Below are positions 5,165-11,785 of a DNA stretch of 19,468 nt, piece by piece. The stretch lies in the NCBI GenBank assembly GCA_910584045.1, contig CAJTYO010000054.1, positions 1-19,468 of the forward strand. Direction: 5' to 3'. The notes under the pieces were generated by a model. The model was not told the DNA's origin. It did no database searches and was given only the letters and a program-made list of their open reading frames with translations. Every line of letters starts with the position of its first letter. Positions within the stretch are counted from its first letter, which is position 1. The position numbers were made by a program, and so were the translations under genes. The DNA comes from an uncultured Oscillospiraceae bacterium. GTDB lineage: Bacteria > Bacillota > Clostridia > Oscillospirales > Oscillospiraceae.

Positions 5165-6246
5165 CGCCCATCCTCCCTCTGCAGACCGCCCTCATAGAGC
5201 TCTGCCAGCGCCTCGTCTGTCAGCTCCACATGGTAAAACAGCCGGAAAAAGGTACGGACCTCCTCGTCCACGTCATAGGGGCACTGGTCCGGGTATAGAA
5301 TCCCCAGCAGCCATCGGACGCCCACAATCCGGTTGGGTCCCGGCGGGCGGTCGATCCAGCTGAAGGGCGCGCTGGGCGTACCGTACACCCTGCCGCTCTG
5401 CACGGCCCGCAGGGGGGCCAGATCCGGGTTCTCCAGAATGGACCGGGCCGCCGCGCCGCCGCTGAAGTTCGCCTTGGGCTCGCCGTTGACGATGATGACG
5501 TCCGGGTCCCAGGCCAGCAGCTGCTCCAGGGAGACAGCCACCCGGTTTCCTCCGCCCAGCTCCGCCCCGGCGGCGTTGACGGCCTTCACCATATCGATAA
5601 TCTGTCCGCTGGCCGATCCTGCGGGGGCGGTCTCCAGGGAATCCTGCTTATTGCCGTAGTAGACGCGCAGCCTGTTCTCCTCCGGAATATCCAGGGCCGC
5701 CGCGCAGGCAAGGGTCCTCTCGGCGTAGTCCGCCAACAGCTCCGCCTGCTCCTCCACGCCGAAGAGCTCGCCCATAAAGCGGTAGGCCGCAGGCGTGTCC
5801 GTCAGATCGGAGCTGACCATCACCACGGGTATATCCATCTGCTCCGCCAGCCGGTCCGCCTGGTCAATAGAGCCCTGGTCGATCGCGCCCGCCACAAAGA
5901 TGACGGAGGGTCCGGCGGCAAGCACCGCCTCGTAGTTGATGGAATCCCCCATGCCGAAGACGGGCAGATCGTGGTACTCCTCCAGGATGACGCTTTTCTC
6001 CAGGTCGTTGAGGGCGTAGTTCCACCCCAGCATCCGGTCCGGGACCAGCGTATACAGGCAGATGCCCGCCGTCGGGTCCGTGGGGAAGGCGGAGACGACC
6101 TCGGCGGGCACCGCCACGGTCCGTCCGGCCATATCGGTGATTTCCCGCTCCGCCGGAGCCGCCCCCCCCTGCCCGCACCCGGCCAGAAGCCCCAGCGCCA
6201 GGAGGATCGCCCAAGCCAGCGAATATTTGTGACGTCCAGCTCTCAT
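5161..6246 (-). CDS. ABC transporter substrate-binding lipoprotein, MolA/BtuF-type (molybdate/tungstate candidate)
   Basis: 361 residues. The signal peptide has a hydrophobic core (LAWAILLALG) and lipobox LLAGC with Cys24, so it is anchored outside the membrane. The rest is a helical-hinge class III (BtuF/FhuD-like) binding protein: DMAGRTVAVP at the start, DPDVIIVNG near 247-255, and PFSWIDRPPGPNR at 294-306. A C-terminal motif of that type is shared with MolA-like proteins. Haemophilus MolA, of this fold, binds molybdate and tungstate, and the next gene carries a ModE HTH, so an oxyanion is favoured over iron-siderophore or cobalamin. The ATG at 6246 was chosen because GGGAGGAA lies 7 nt upstream and the signal peptide begins there; upstream in-frame codons have no SD. 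Confidence 0.82.
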   Translation of the reverse strand: MRAGRHKYSLAWAILLALGLLAGCGQGGAAPAEREITDMAGRTVAVPAEVVSAFPTDPTAGICLYTLVPDRMLGWNYALNDLEKSVILEEYHDLPVFGMGDSINYEAVLAAGPSVIFVAGAIDQGSIDQADRLAEQMDIPVVMVSSDLTDTPAAYRFMGELFGVEEQAELLADYAERTLACAAALDIPEENRLRVYYGNKQDSLETAPAGSASGQIIDMVKAVNAAGAELGGGNRVAVSLEQLLAWDPDVIIVNGEPKANFSGGAAARSILENPDLAPLRAVQSGRVYGTPSAPFSWIDRPPGPNRIVGVRWLLGILYPDQCPYDVDEEVRTFFRLFYHVELTDEALAELYEGGLQREDGR

Positions 6247-6270
6247 CTCTTCGTTCCTCCCATCCGTCTC

Positions 6271-6299
6271 TTGACAATCCGGCAAAGCTGTGTCATACT
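6271..6299 (+). promoter_or_regulatory. Sigma-A promoter of the permease/ATPase operon
   Basis: A perfect TTGACA (6271-6276), a 17-bp spacer and CATACT (6294-6299, 4/6) point toward the permease gene. It overlaps the 5' leader of the divergent binding-protein gene. Two palindromes lie just downstream of its start point. Confidence 0.65.
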
Positions 6300-6306
6300 T
6301 CCAATA

Positions 6307-6337
6307 GTTTTTCAAAAACGATTTGTTTTTAAAAAAC
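6307..6337. promoter_or_regulatory. Tandem 13-bp palindromes, candidate operator
   Basis: GTTTTTCAAAAAC (6307-6319) and GTTTTTAAAAAAC (6325-6337) are two copies of the palindrome GTTTTT-n-AAAAAC with centres 18 bp apart. They lie between the divergent genes, just after the plus-strand promoter, where a bound dimer pair would block transcription. The nearby ModE-type HTH protein is the obvious candidate ligand, though the sequence is not the E. coli ModE site. Symmetry is seen; the regulator is inferred. Confidence 0.55.
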
Positions 6338-6410
6338 AGTCGATAGGAAGAGACTACCATACCGTCCCTGGAAAGTCAAGTGGGGCGGCGAAAAAAGAGG
6401 AGGAGGGCCC

Positions 6411-7445
6411 ATGCAGCCAAACTACCGCCAGGAGGAGCGGGCCGCCGGAAGACGGTACGCCGCCGTCCTGCTGATCCTGCTGTCCGCGCTGCTGGGCGCG
6501 GCGCTTCTCTCCTTCTGGCTGGGATACTACCCCCTCGCCCCGGGAGAGGTGGTCCGCGCCCTCCTGTCCCGGCTGGGCTGGAGGGGTGAGGTCGCCCCTC
6601 AGGCCGTCACCATTTTCTGGAAGGTACGCCTGCCCCGCATTCTCTCCGCCGTCCTCATCGGCGCATCTCTGTCCGCGGCGGGGGCCGCCTATCAGAGCAT
6701 GTTCCGCAACCCACTTGTGTCGCCGGACATACTGGGCGTGTCCGCCGGGGCGGGTCTGGGGGCGTCGCTGGCCATTCTCAACGGCCTCCCCGGGTGGGCA
6801 ATCCAGGCGGCCGCCTTCGCCGGCGGTCTGGCCGCCGTGGCGGTCTCCTACCTCGTCAGCCGCAGAACCTCCCACTCCCAGACCCTCACCCTGGTGCTGA
6901 CGGGCTCCGTGGTGACAGCCCTGTGCAACGCGGGCGTCACCATGGTTAAGTATGTCTCCGATCCCAACGACGTGCTGCAGCAGATCACCTTCTGGCTGAT
7001 GGGGAGCCTGCAGCGGGTGGATATGGCCTCCCTGGGCCGCAGCTTCTGGCCCATGGCGGCGGGACTGGCCGTGCTGTTTGCCCTGCGCTGGCGGATCAAC
7101 CTGCTGACCCTGGAGGACGAGGAGGCCCGAAGCCTGGGCGTGGACACAGTCCGCTGCCGCCGGGTCCTCATTCTGGCCTCCACCCTGCTCAGCGCCGCGG
7201 CCGTGTGTCTAGGCGGCCTCATCGGTTGGGTGGGGCTGATGATTCCCCATATGGCCCGGGCCCTTGTGGGCGCGGACTGCCGCCGGCTTATCCCTGCCAG
7301 CACCCTGCTGGGGGCGGTATACCTGCTGCTGATGGATGACGCGGCCCGCTCCATGACCTCGCTGGAGCTGCCGTTGGGCGTCGTGACCAGCGTCGTGGGC
7401 GCGCCCTTTTTCATCCTTCTGATTCTCAGGAAGGGGGGGCGGTGA
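6411..7445 (+). CDS. FecCD/BtuC-type ABC transporter permease
   Basis: 344 residues with about ten hydrophobic segments, the BtuC/FecCD size and topology. Conserved signatures are visible: RLPRILSAVLIGASLSAAG (73-91), MFRNPLVSPDILGVSAGAG (97-115), and GLIGWVGLMIPHMAR, the cytoplasmic coupling loop that contacts the ATPase. It forms the inner-membrane channel with the ATPase encoded next and takes substrate from the divergently encoded lipoprotein. Start ATG follows GAGGAGGAGG. It overlaps the ATPase gene by GTGA. Probable substrate molybdate/tungstate by context; an iron complex or cobalamin cannot be excluded from this protein alone. Confidence 0.9.
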   Translation: MQPNYRQEERAAGRRYAAVLLILLSALLGAALLSFWLGYYPLAPGEVVRALLSRLGWRGEVAPQAVTIFWKVRLPRILSAVLIGASLSAAGAAYQSMFRNPLVSPDILGVSAGAGLGASLAILNGLPGWAIQAAAFAGGLAAVAVSYLVSRRTSHSQTLTLVLTGSVVTALCNAGVTMVKYVSDPNDVLQQITFWLMGSLQRVDMASLGRSFWPMAAGLAVLFALRWRINLLTLEDEEARSLGVDTVRCRRVLILASTLLSAAAVCLGGLIGWVGLMIPHMARALVGADCRRLIPASTLLGAVYLLLMDDAARSMTSLELPLGVVTSVVGAPFFILLILRKGGR

Positions 7446-8239
7446 CAATGCTTCTGGACGTCAGGGGGCTTCGGGGCGGCTACGGCGGCGGCGACGTGGT
7501 CAAGGACGTCAGCTTCCGTGCGGAGGGCGGGGAAATTATCTTTCTGGCGGGGCCCAACGGCTGCGGGAAAACCACGCTGCTGCGGCTGCTGCTGGGACAG
7601 CTCCCCGCCGCCGGCGGGGCCGTCCTGGCCGAGGGTCAGGACCTGCGGACCCTCTCCCCCCGCGCCCGGGCCAATCTGATCGCCTACATCCCCCAGCAGC
7701 ACACCCCCATCTTCTCCTACACCGCCCTGGAGGTCGTCCTCATGGGCCGCGCCTCCCATTTCTCCGCCTTCGACGCCCCAAGGGCGGCAGATCGCGAGGC
7801 GGCCTTCGCCGCGCTGGAGCGGCTGGGGGCAGGATATCTGGCCAACCGGAGCTGCCTGTCCCTCAGCGGCGGCCAGCGGCAGATGGTCCTTATCGCCCGG
7901 GCGGTGTGCCAGTCCGCCAAAATCTTCCTTATGGATGAGCCTGCCGCCAATCTGGACTACGCCAATCAGCAGCTGCTGCTGGACACGGCGGCGGAGCTGG
8001 CCCGGTGGGGCTGCTGCGTGCTGATGTCCACCCACAGCCCCGAGCACCTCTTCGCCGCGGGGCACAAGGTTCTGCTCATGCGCGAGGGCCGGGCCGCCGC
8101 CTTTGGGCCCCCGGAGGAGGTCGTCACCCCCCAGAGTCTGGAGGCTGTGTACGGCGTGGAGATGGACGTGGCGTCCATCAGGGACCGGTATGGCGCGGCG
8201 AGGACAGTGTGCCTGCCGGTGCGTCGGCCGAAGGACTGA
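7442..8239 (+). CDS. ABC transporter ATP-binding protein (FepC/BtuD-type)
   Basis: 265 residues, a single NBD: Walker A GPNGCGKTT (37-45), Q-loop IPQQHTP, signature LSGGQRQ (141-147), Walker B IFLMDEP (161-167), switch His in STHSPEH. It powers import through the FecCD-type permease. GTG at 7442 overlaps the permease stop; ATG at 7448, two codons later, is the alternative start, and both are served by the G-rich AAGGGGGGG sequence upstream. The C-terminal tail (YGAARTVCLPVRRP) is typical of this class. The gene is last in its operon and is followed by a long hairpin element. Confidence 0.92.
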   Translation: MTMLLDVRGLRGGYGGGDVVKDVSFRAEGGEIIFLAGPNGCGKTTLLRLLLGQLPAAGGAVLAEGQDLRTLSPRARANLIAYIPQQHTPIFSYTALEVVLMGRASHFSAFDAPRAADREAAFAALERLGAGYLANRSCLSLSGGQRQMVLIARAVCQSAKIFLMDEPAANLDYANQQLLLDTAAELARWGCCVLMSTHSPEHLFAAGHKVLLMREGRAAAFGPPEEVVTPQSLEAVYGVEMDVASIRDRYGAARTVCLPVRRPKD

Positions 8240-8244
8240 ACAAA

Positions 8245-8396
8245 GCCGACGCGCTCGAAAACCGGCAGGGCTCGGCGGGTAAGCTGTGGCGCGGGCTGCG
8301 CCGTCTTCCTTGACGGGCGGTAGCCCGTCTGCGTCCTCCGCCCTGCCGCGCCCCGCCTTCCCTCGCCTCCTTTTACCGATTTTCAAGTGCGCCGAC
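8245..8396. repeat. 152-bp MITE-like or structured hairpin element
   Basis: A 23-nt arm at 8245-8267 and its inverted copy at 8374-8396 match in 17 of 23 positions, and all six differences are transitions. In a minus-strand transcript five of the six become G-U pairs, so the fold is kept in that RNA. The interior continues the pairing (GGCGCGG with CCGCGCC) and ends in a perfect stem GACGGGC-GGTA-GCCCGTC (8312-8329). No ORF fits. The element begins six bases after the ATPase stop. GCGTCGGC (8221-8228) can also pair with GCCGACGC (8245-8252) as a competing stem over that stop codon. It may be a dispersed repeat or a 3' UTR structure. Confidence 0.6.
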
Positions 8397-8425
8397 TATA
8401 TCACACAGGCGCGGCATACGAACAC

Positions 8426-8462
8426 AAACCCGGACGGCATCCCACTGACGCCGTCCGGGTTT
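8426..8462. terminator. Convergent terminator between the ATPase and ispH-rpsA genes
   Basis: AAACCCGGACGGC (8426-8438) and GCCGTCCGGGTTT (8450-8462) form a perfect 13-bp inverted repeat around an 11-nt loop. Arms that end in A and T runs serve both strands: TTT on the plus side and TTTGTGTT on the minus side. It lies between two convergent transcripts, 28 bp past the stop of the S1 gene. Confidence 0.85.
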
Positions 8463-8490
8463 CATTGGTTTATCGTCTGGACCGCCCGCC

Positions 8491-9615
8491 TCAGGCCTCG
8501 TCCTCCCCTTCCGCTCCGGCAGGAGCGGGGGTGGGCGCCAGCAGGGCGCGGATGGACAGGGAAATCTTCTGCTTCTCCTCGTCCACAGCGGTGATCTTGG
8601 CCTCTACCACCTGGCCCTCGTTCAGCTCGTCGCCGGGCTTCTCAATGCGGTGGTCGGCAATCTGGGAGATGTGGATCAGACCGTCCACACCGGGAACCAC
8701 CTCGGCAAAAGCGCCGAAGGTCATCAGCTTCACAATGCGCACGCTGGCCACATCGCCCACCTTGTAGGTGTCCATAAACACCTGCCAGGGATTGGTGCTG
8801 CGGTCCTTCACGCCCAGAGAGATCTTCTTCTTCTCCGGGTCGAAGGAGATGACGTACACCTCCAGAGTGTCACCGATGGACACCACCTCGTTGGGGTGCT
8901 TGATACGGCTCCAGCTCAGGTCGGTGATATGTACCATACCGTCAACGCCGCCGATGTCCACAAACACGCCGTAGCTGGTCATGCTCTTCACGGTGCCGGT
9001 GTAATGCTTGCCCACCTCGATGCCGGACCACACCTCGGCGGCGGCGGCGGCCCGGGCCTCCTGCTGCACGGCCTTGATGGAGCCCACCACACGGCGGCGG
9101 GCGCGGTTGACCTCGGTGATGCGCAGCTTCACGCGCTGCTTGACCAGCTCGGTCATAGCGGCGTCACGGGGCAGACCGGACTGGGAGGCGGGCACGAACA
9201 CACGCTGACCGCGCACGGACACCACGACGCCGCCCTTGTTCTCCTCGGTGACAACGCCCTCCATGATATCCTTGTTCTCGCAGGCCGACTCGATGTTCTC
9301 CCACACCTTCACAGCGTCGACCTTCTTCTTGGACAGTGTCGCGTACCCCTCCACGTCGTTGACGCGGATGACGAACAGCTCATACTCCTCGCCCACCTTC
9401 ACCACGTCCTCCGGCTTGAGGGAGGGATCGTCGGTCAGCTGGTCTACAGGGATGTAGCCGGCTTGCTTACAACCCAGGTCCACATGGACTTCTGTGGGGG
9501 TAATGGCGGTTACCACGCCGGTTACCTTTTCTCCTGTATTTAATGTATTGGTATACTGTTCTACCAATTCCTCAAAATTTTCCATGCTCTCGCCCTGGAT
9601 CTTTTCTTCGCTCAT
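8491..9615 (-). CDS. rpsA: Probable internally initiated stand-alone S1 product
   Basis: In-frame ATG at 9615-9613 (MSEEKIQGESMENFEELVEQ) begins exactly where IspH homology ends. It is preceded by AAAGGAGG with an 11-nt gap, a better SD than many genes here have. The product would be 374 residues with four S1 repeats. S1 is needed at ribosomal amounts and IspH is not, so internal initiation would uncouple the two levels. The signal is seen; its use is inferred. Confidence 0.5.
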   Translation of the reverse strand: MSEEKIQGESMENFEELVEQYTNTLNTGEKVTGVVTAITPTEVHVDLGCKQAGYIPVDQLTDDPSLKPEDVVKVGEEYELFVIRVNDVEGYATLSKKKVDAVKVWENIESACENKDIMEGVVTEENKGGVVVSVRGQRVFVPASQSGLPRDAAMTELVKQRVKLRITEVNRARRRVVGSIKAVQQEARAAAAAEVWSGIEVGKHYTGTVKSMTSYGVFVDIGGVDGMVHITDLSWSRIKHPNEVVSIGDTLEVYVISFDPEKKKISLGVKDRSTNPWQVFMDTYKVGDVASVRIVKLMTFGAFAEVVPGVDGLIHISQIADHRIEKPGDELNEGQVVEAKITAVDEEKQKISLSIRALLAPTPAPAGAEGEDEA

Positions 9616-10449
9616 CGTCTTTATGACCTCCTTTATGATGCTCGCAGGCGTGGAGGCCCCCGCGGTCAAACCAACCCGTCCGCACCCGGCCAGCGCCGCC
9701 AAGGGCAGCTCGTCCGCGTTTTCGATCTGAAACACGCGGCCGCAGTATCCCCGGCAGATCTCCGTCAGGTGCGTCGTATTGGCGCTTCTCGGATCACCAA
9801 CCACCACCATAGCGTCCACCTGAGAGGCCAGTTGAGCCGCCTCGGATTGGCGCGTATGCGTAGCATCACATATTGTATCAAAGATTTTCAGATTTGTACA
9901 CTCTTTTTTTATAATTTTCAAAGAACTTTCCCAAACTTCTCGCCGCAAAGTGGTCTGGGAAACCACCGTCAGGGCCGCAGACCCCGCCGCGCCAGCCGTT
10001 TCAAACCATCTGGCAGCCTCTTCCGGCCCTGAAAATACCAGCAGCCGGCGGCACCAGCCCGCCGCGCCCCGGACCTCCGGGTGGGTGGGATCGCCAATCA
10101 TCACCGGCTGCCGGCCCTCCTCCTCGGCCTTTTCCACCAGCCGCTGCACGTGGGCGACCTTGGGGCAGGTGGCGTCCGCCACCGCCGCCCCCCTCTCCTC
10201 CAGCAGGCGGTAGACCTCCCGCCCCACCCCGTGGGCCCGCAGCAGGACGCTGTCCCCCTGCCGGGCCTCCTCCGGGCGCTCCAGCGTCCTCATGCCCCGC
10301 TCCTCCAGCGCGGCGGTGACGCGGCGGTTGTGGATCACGCTGCCCAGCATTCTCGGCTGCGCGGCGCTGTCCGCCAGCTCTCTGGCCATTTTGACCGCCC
10401 GGGCCACGCCAAAACAGAACCCGGCGCTTTTGGCCGTGATCACTTCCAT
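8491..10449 (-). CDS. ispH: Bifunctional IspH (HMBPP reductase) / 30S ribosomal protein S1 fusion
   Basis: 652 residues. Residues 1-278 are IspH, the last MEP-pathway enzyme, which reduces HMBPP to IPP/DMAPP at a 4Fe-4S cluster. Cys12, Cys95 and Cys194 are the cluster ligands; His40, His73, His123 and Glu125 line the active site; Ser222, Asn224 and Ser266 bind the diphosphate. Residues about 300-635 hold four S1 OB-fold repeats (GVVTAITPTEVHVDLG, EGVVTEENKGGVVVS, GTVKSMTSYGVFVDIGGVDG, VRIVKLMTFGAFAEVVPGVDG), an S1-like mRNA-binding protein. The fusion is known in Clostridia. AAAGGAGG (9634-9627) precedes an internal ATG (9615) at the junction, so S1 may also be made alone. The start ATG follows GAGGTGG and overlaps plsC by 10 nt. 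Confidence 0.95.
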   Translation of the reverse strand: MEVITAKSAGFCFGVARAVKMARELADSAAQPRMLGSVIHNRRVTAALEERGMRTLERPEEARQGDSVLLRAHGVGREVYRLLEERGAAVADATCPKVAHVQRLVEKAEEEGRQPVMIGDPTHPEVRGAAGWCRRLLVFSGPEEAARWFETAGAAGSAALTVVSQTTLRREVWESSLKIIKKECTNLKIFDTICDATHTRQSEAAQLASQVDAMVVVGDPRSANTTHLTEICRGYCGRVFQIENADELPLAALAGCGRVGLTAGASTPASIIKEVIKTMSEEKIQGESMENFEELVEQYTNTLNTGEKVTGVVTAITPTEVHVDLGCKQAGYIPVDQLTDDPSLKPEDVVKVGEEYELFVIRVNDVEGYATLSKKKVDAVKVWENIESACENKDIMEGVVTEENKGGVVVSVRGQRVFVPASQSGLPRDAAMTELVKQRVKLRITEVNRARRRVVGSIKAVQQEARAAAAAEVWSGIEVGKHYTGTVKSMTSYGVFVDIGGVDGMVHITDLSWSRIKHPNEVVSIGDTLEVYVISFDPEKKKISLGVKDRSTNPWQVFMDTYKVGDVASVRIVKLMTFGAFAEVVPGVDGLIHISQIADHRIEKPGDELNEGQVVEAKITAVDEEKQKISLSIRALLAPTPAPAGAEGEDEA

Positions 10450-11039
10450 CCGTCCACCTCGCTGAGGGCATAGATGCGGTTTAAAATCTCGGCGGCGGCG
10501 GTCCGGTTCTCATCGGGTGTGGGCCGCCGACCGGCGATTACGGGGATGTAGGGCTCTCCGAAGACGATGGTGGTCCTCCGCAGGAATTTATGTTTTCCCC
10601 CGCAGTAGATGGGGATCATGGGCACGCCGGTGCGGGCGGACATCATGGTGACGCCGCCCTTGGCCTCCGCCTCCCCCTGCTCATCCACCCTCGTCCCCTC
10701 GGGGAACACCAGCAGGCGGTTGCCTCCGCCCAGGACCTTCATGGCGGTTTTAATGGCGGTCAGGTCGTTTCCCCCCCGCTTCACCGGGAAGATTCCCAGC
10801 TTTCTCAGAAGGAATCCCAGCACGGGTATGCGGAAGAGCTGATCCTTCGCCATCACGGTCAGCCGGGCCTCCCGGGGCATATTCAGGGCGATGACGATGG
10901 GGTCCCAGCCGCTGGCGTGGTTGGCGCACAGCAGTGCGCCGCCCTCCGGCACGTGTTCCAGCCCCACCGTCCTGCATGGGAACAACAGGTGGATGATGGG
11001 CGCAGCGATGGTATAAATAATGCGGTAGAATTTTGTCAT
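10440..11039 (-). CDS. plsC: 1-acyl-sn-glycerol-3-phosphate acyltransferase (PlsC family)
   Basis: 199 residues. A hydrophobic N-terminus (YRIIYTIAAPIIHLLF) anchors it at the membrane. The catalytic NHASGWD (H-x4-D) and the glycerol-phosphate-binding FPEGTR motifs are intact; a third block GVPMIPIYCGG is also typical. It acylates lysophosphatidate to phosphatidate in phospholipid synthesis. The ATG at 11039 overlaps the cmk stop by ATGA, and its end overlaps ispH, so cmk-plsC-ispH are coupled. The upstream in-frame extension lies inside cmk and is rejected. Start chosen from the overlap and the usual family length. Confidence 0.9.
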   Translation of the reverse strand: MTKFYRIIYTIAAPIIHLLFPCRTVGLEHVPEGGALLCANHASGWDPIVIALNMPREARLTVMAKDQLFRIPVLGFLLRKLGIFPVKRGGNDLTAIKTAMKVLGGGNRLLVFPEGTRVDEQGEAEAKGGVTMMSARTGVPMIPIYCGGKHKFLRRTTIVFGEPYIPVIAGRRPTPDENRTAAAEILNRIYALSEVDGWK

Positions 11040-11722
11040 AGACCGGTACGCCCCCTGATAATTTGAATCATGCGGTCCAGGCTCTCCTGGAAATTCATCT
11101 CCGTGGTATCCAGCAGCACGGCGTCCTCCGCCGGGCGCAGGGGGGCGGCGGCCCGGCCCTCGTCCCGGGCGTCCCTCTCCCTGGTTTCCCGCAGCAGCTG
11201 CTCCAGATCCCCGGGCAGGCCCCTCCCCTGCAGCTCCAGCCACCGGCGCTTCGCCCGCGCCTCGCAGCTGGCGGTCAGGTAGATTTTCACGTCCGCCCCG
11301 GGCAGCACCACGGTGCCGATGTCCCGGCCGTCCATAATAACGCTGTTTTTCGCCGCCAGCTCCCGTTGCATATCCAGCAGGAAGGCGCGCACCGCCGGAC
11401 AGGCGGCCGCGCTGGAGGCGGCCATAGAGACCTCCTGGGTCCGCAGCCGGTCTGTCACATCCTCCCCGTTGAGGAACATCCTCTGTTCCCCCGCCTCGTC
11501 GTAGGCTATTGTCACGCCGATCTCCGGCAGCAGGGCGGCGACGGCCGCTCCATCCCCGGGCTCCGCGCCCCGGCGGAGGATATGCAGCGCCGCCGTCCGG
11601 TAGATGGCCCCCGTATCCACATAGATAAAGTTCATTTTTTTCGCCGCAGCGCGGGCGAGGGTGCTTTTTCCCGCCCCGCTGGGGCCGTCAATCGCAACAG
11701 AAATTTTTTTTACTCTTTCCAT
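11036..11722 (-). CDS. cmk: (d)CMP kinase
   Basis: 228 residues, the family length. P-loop GPSGAGKST at 13-21, VDTGAIYRT (the CMP-binding DTGAxYR motif), MDGRDIGTVVLP and the lid-region block ERDARDEGRAAAPL with catalytic Arg residues are all present. It phosphorylates CMP and dCMP with ATP in the cytosol. The SD (AAGGAA) lies somewhat far upstream, 11 nt from the ATG. The first codons carry eight consecutive A on the coding strand, but the frame is intact. It is coupled to plsC by ATGA. Confidence 0.95.
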   Translation of the reverse strand: MERVKKISVAIDGPSGAGKSTLARAAAKKMNFIYVDTGAIYRTAALHILRRGAEPGDGAAVAALLPEIGVTIAYDEAGEQRMFLNGEDVTDRLRTQEVSMAASSAAACPAVRAFLLDMQRELAAKNSVIMDGRDIGTVVLPGADVKIYLTASCEARAKRRWLELQGRGLPGDLEQLLRETRERDARDEGRAAAPLRPAEDAVLLDTTEMNFQESLDRMIQIIRGRTGL

Positions 11723-11750
11723 TTCTATGGCCGTTCCTTCTTACATGATG

Positions 11751-11774
11751 GTCCGGGCTTCCGCGCCCGGGGGA
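11751..11774. other. Small GC hairpin between the flavoprotein and cmk genes
   Basis: GTCC-GGGC (11751-11758) pairs with GCCC...GGAC (11765-11774) around a short loop, with two extra G in the right arm. No T-tract follows on the minus strand, so read-through into cmk is likely. It may pause polymerase or protect the processed mRNA. Confidence 0.35.
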
Positions 11775-11785
11775 CAACCTTCTTT

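Noticed and set aside
4147..5197. Two long plus-strand frames opposite the MobA/ModE-like gene
   Set aside because: Composition is Pro/Arg-rich and the minus strand has the coherent domains.
6340..6405. Molybdenum cofactor riboswitch in the permease leader
   Set aside because: The leader is too short and I could not find the conserved stems; the palindromes upstream fit a protein operator better.
6848..8386. 512-codon minus-strand open frame opposite the permease and ATPase
   Set aside because: Low-complexity antisense reading of two well-conserved genes in GC-rich DNA; no SD and no family motifs.
11690..11712. A8 run at the start of cmk as a programmed frameshift site
   Set aside because: The zero frame is complete and matches the whole family; no alternative frame extends usefully.
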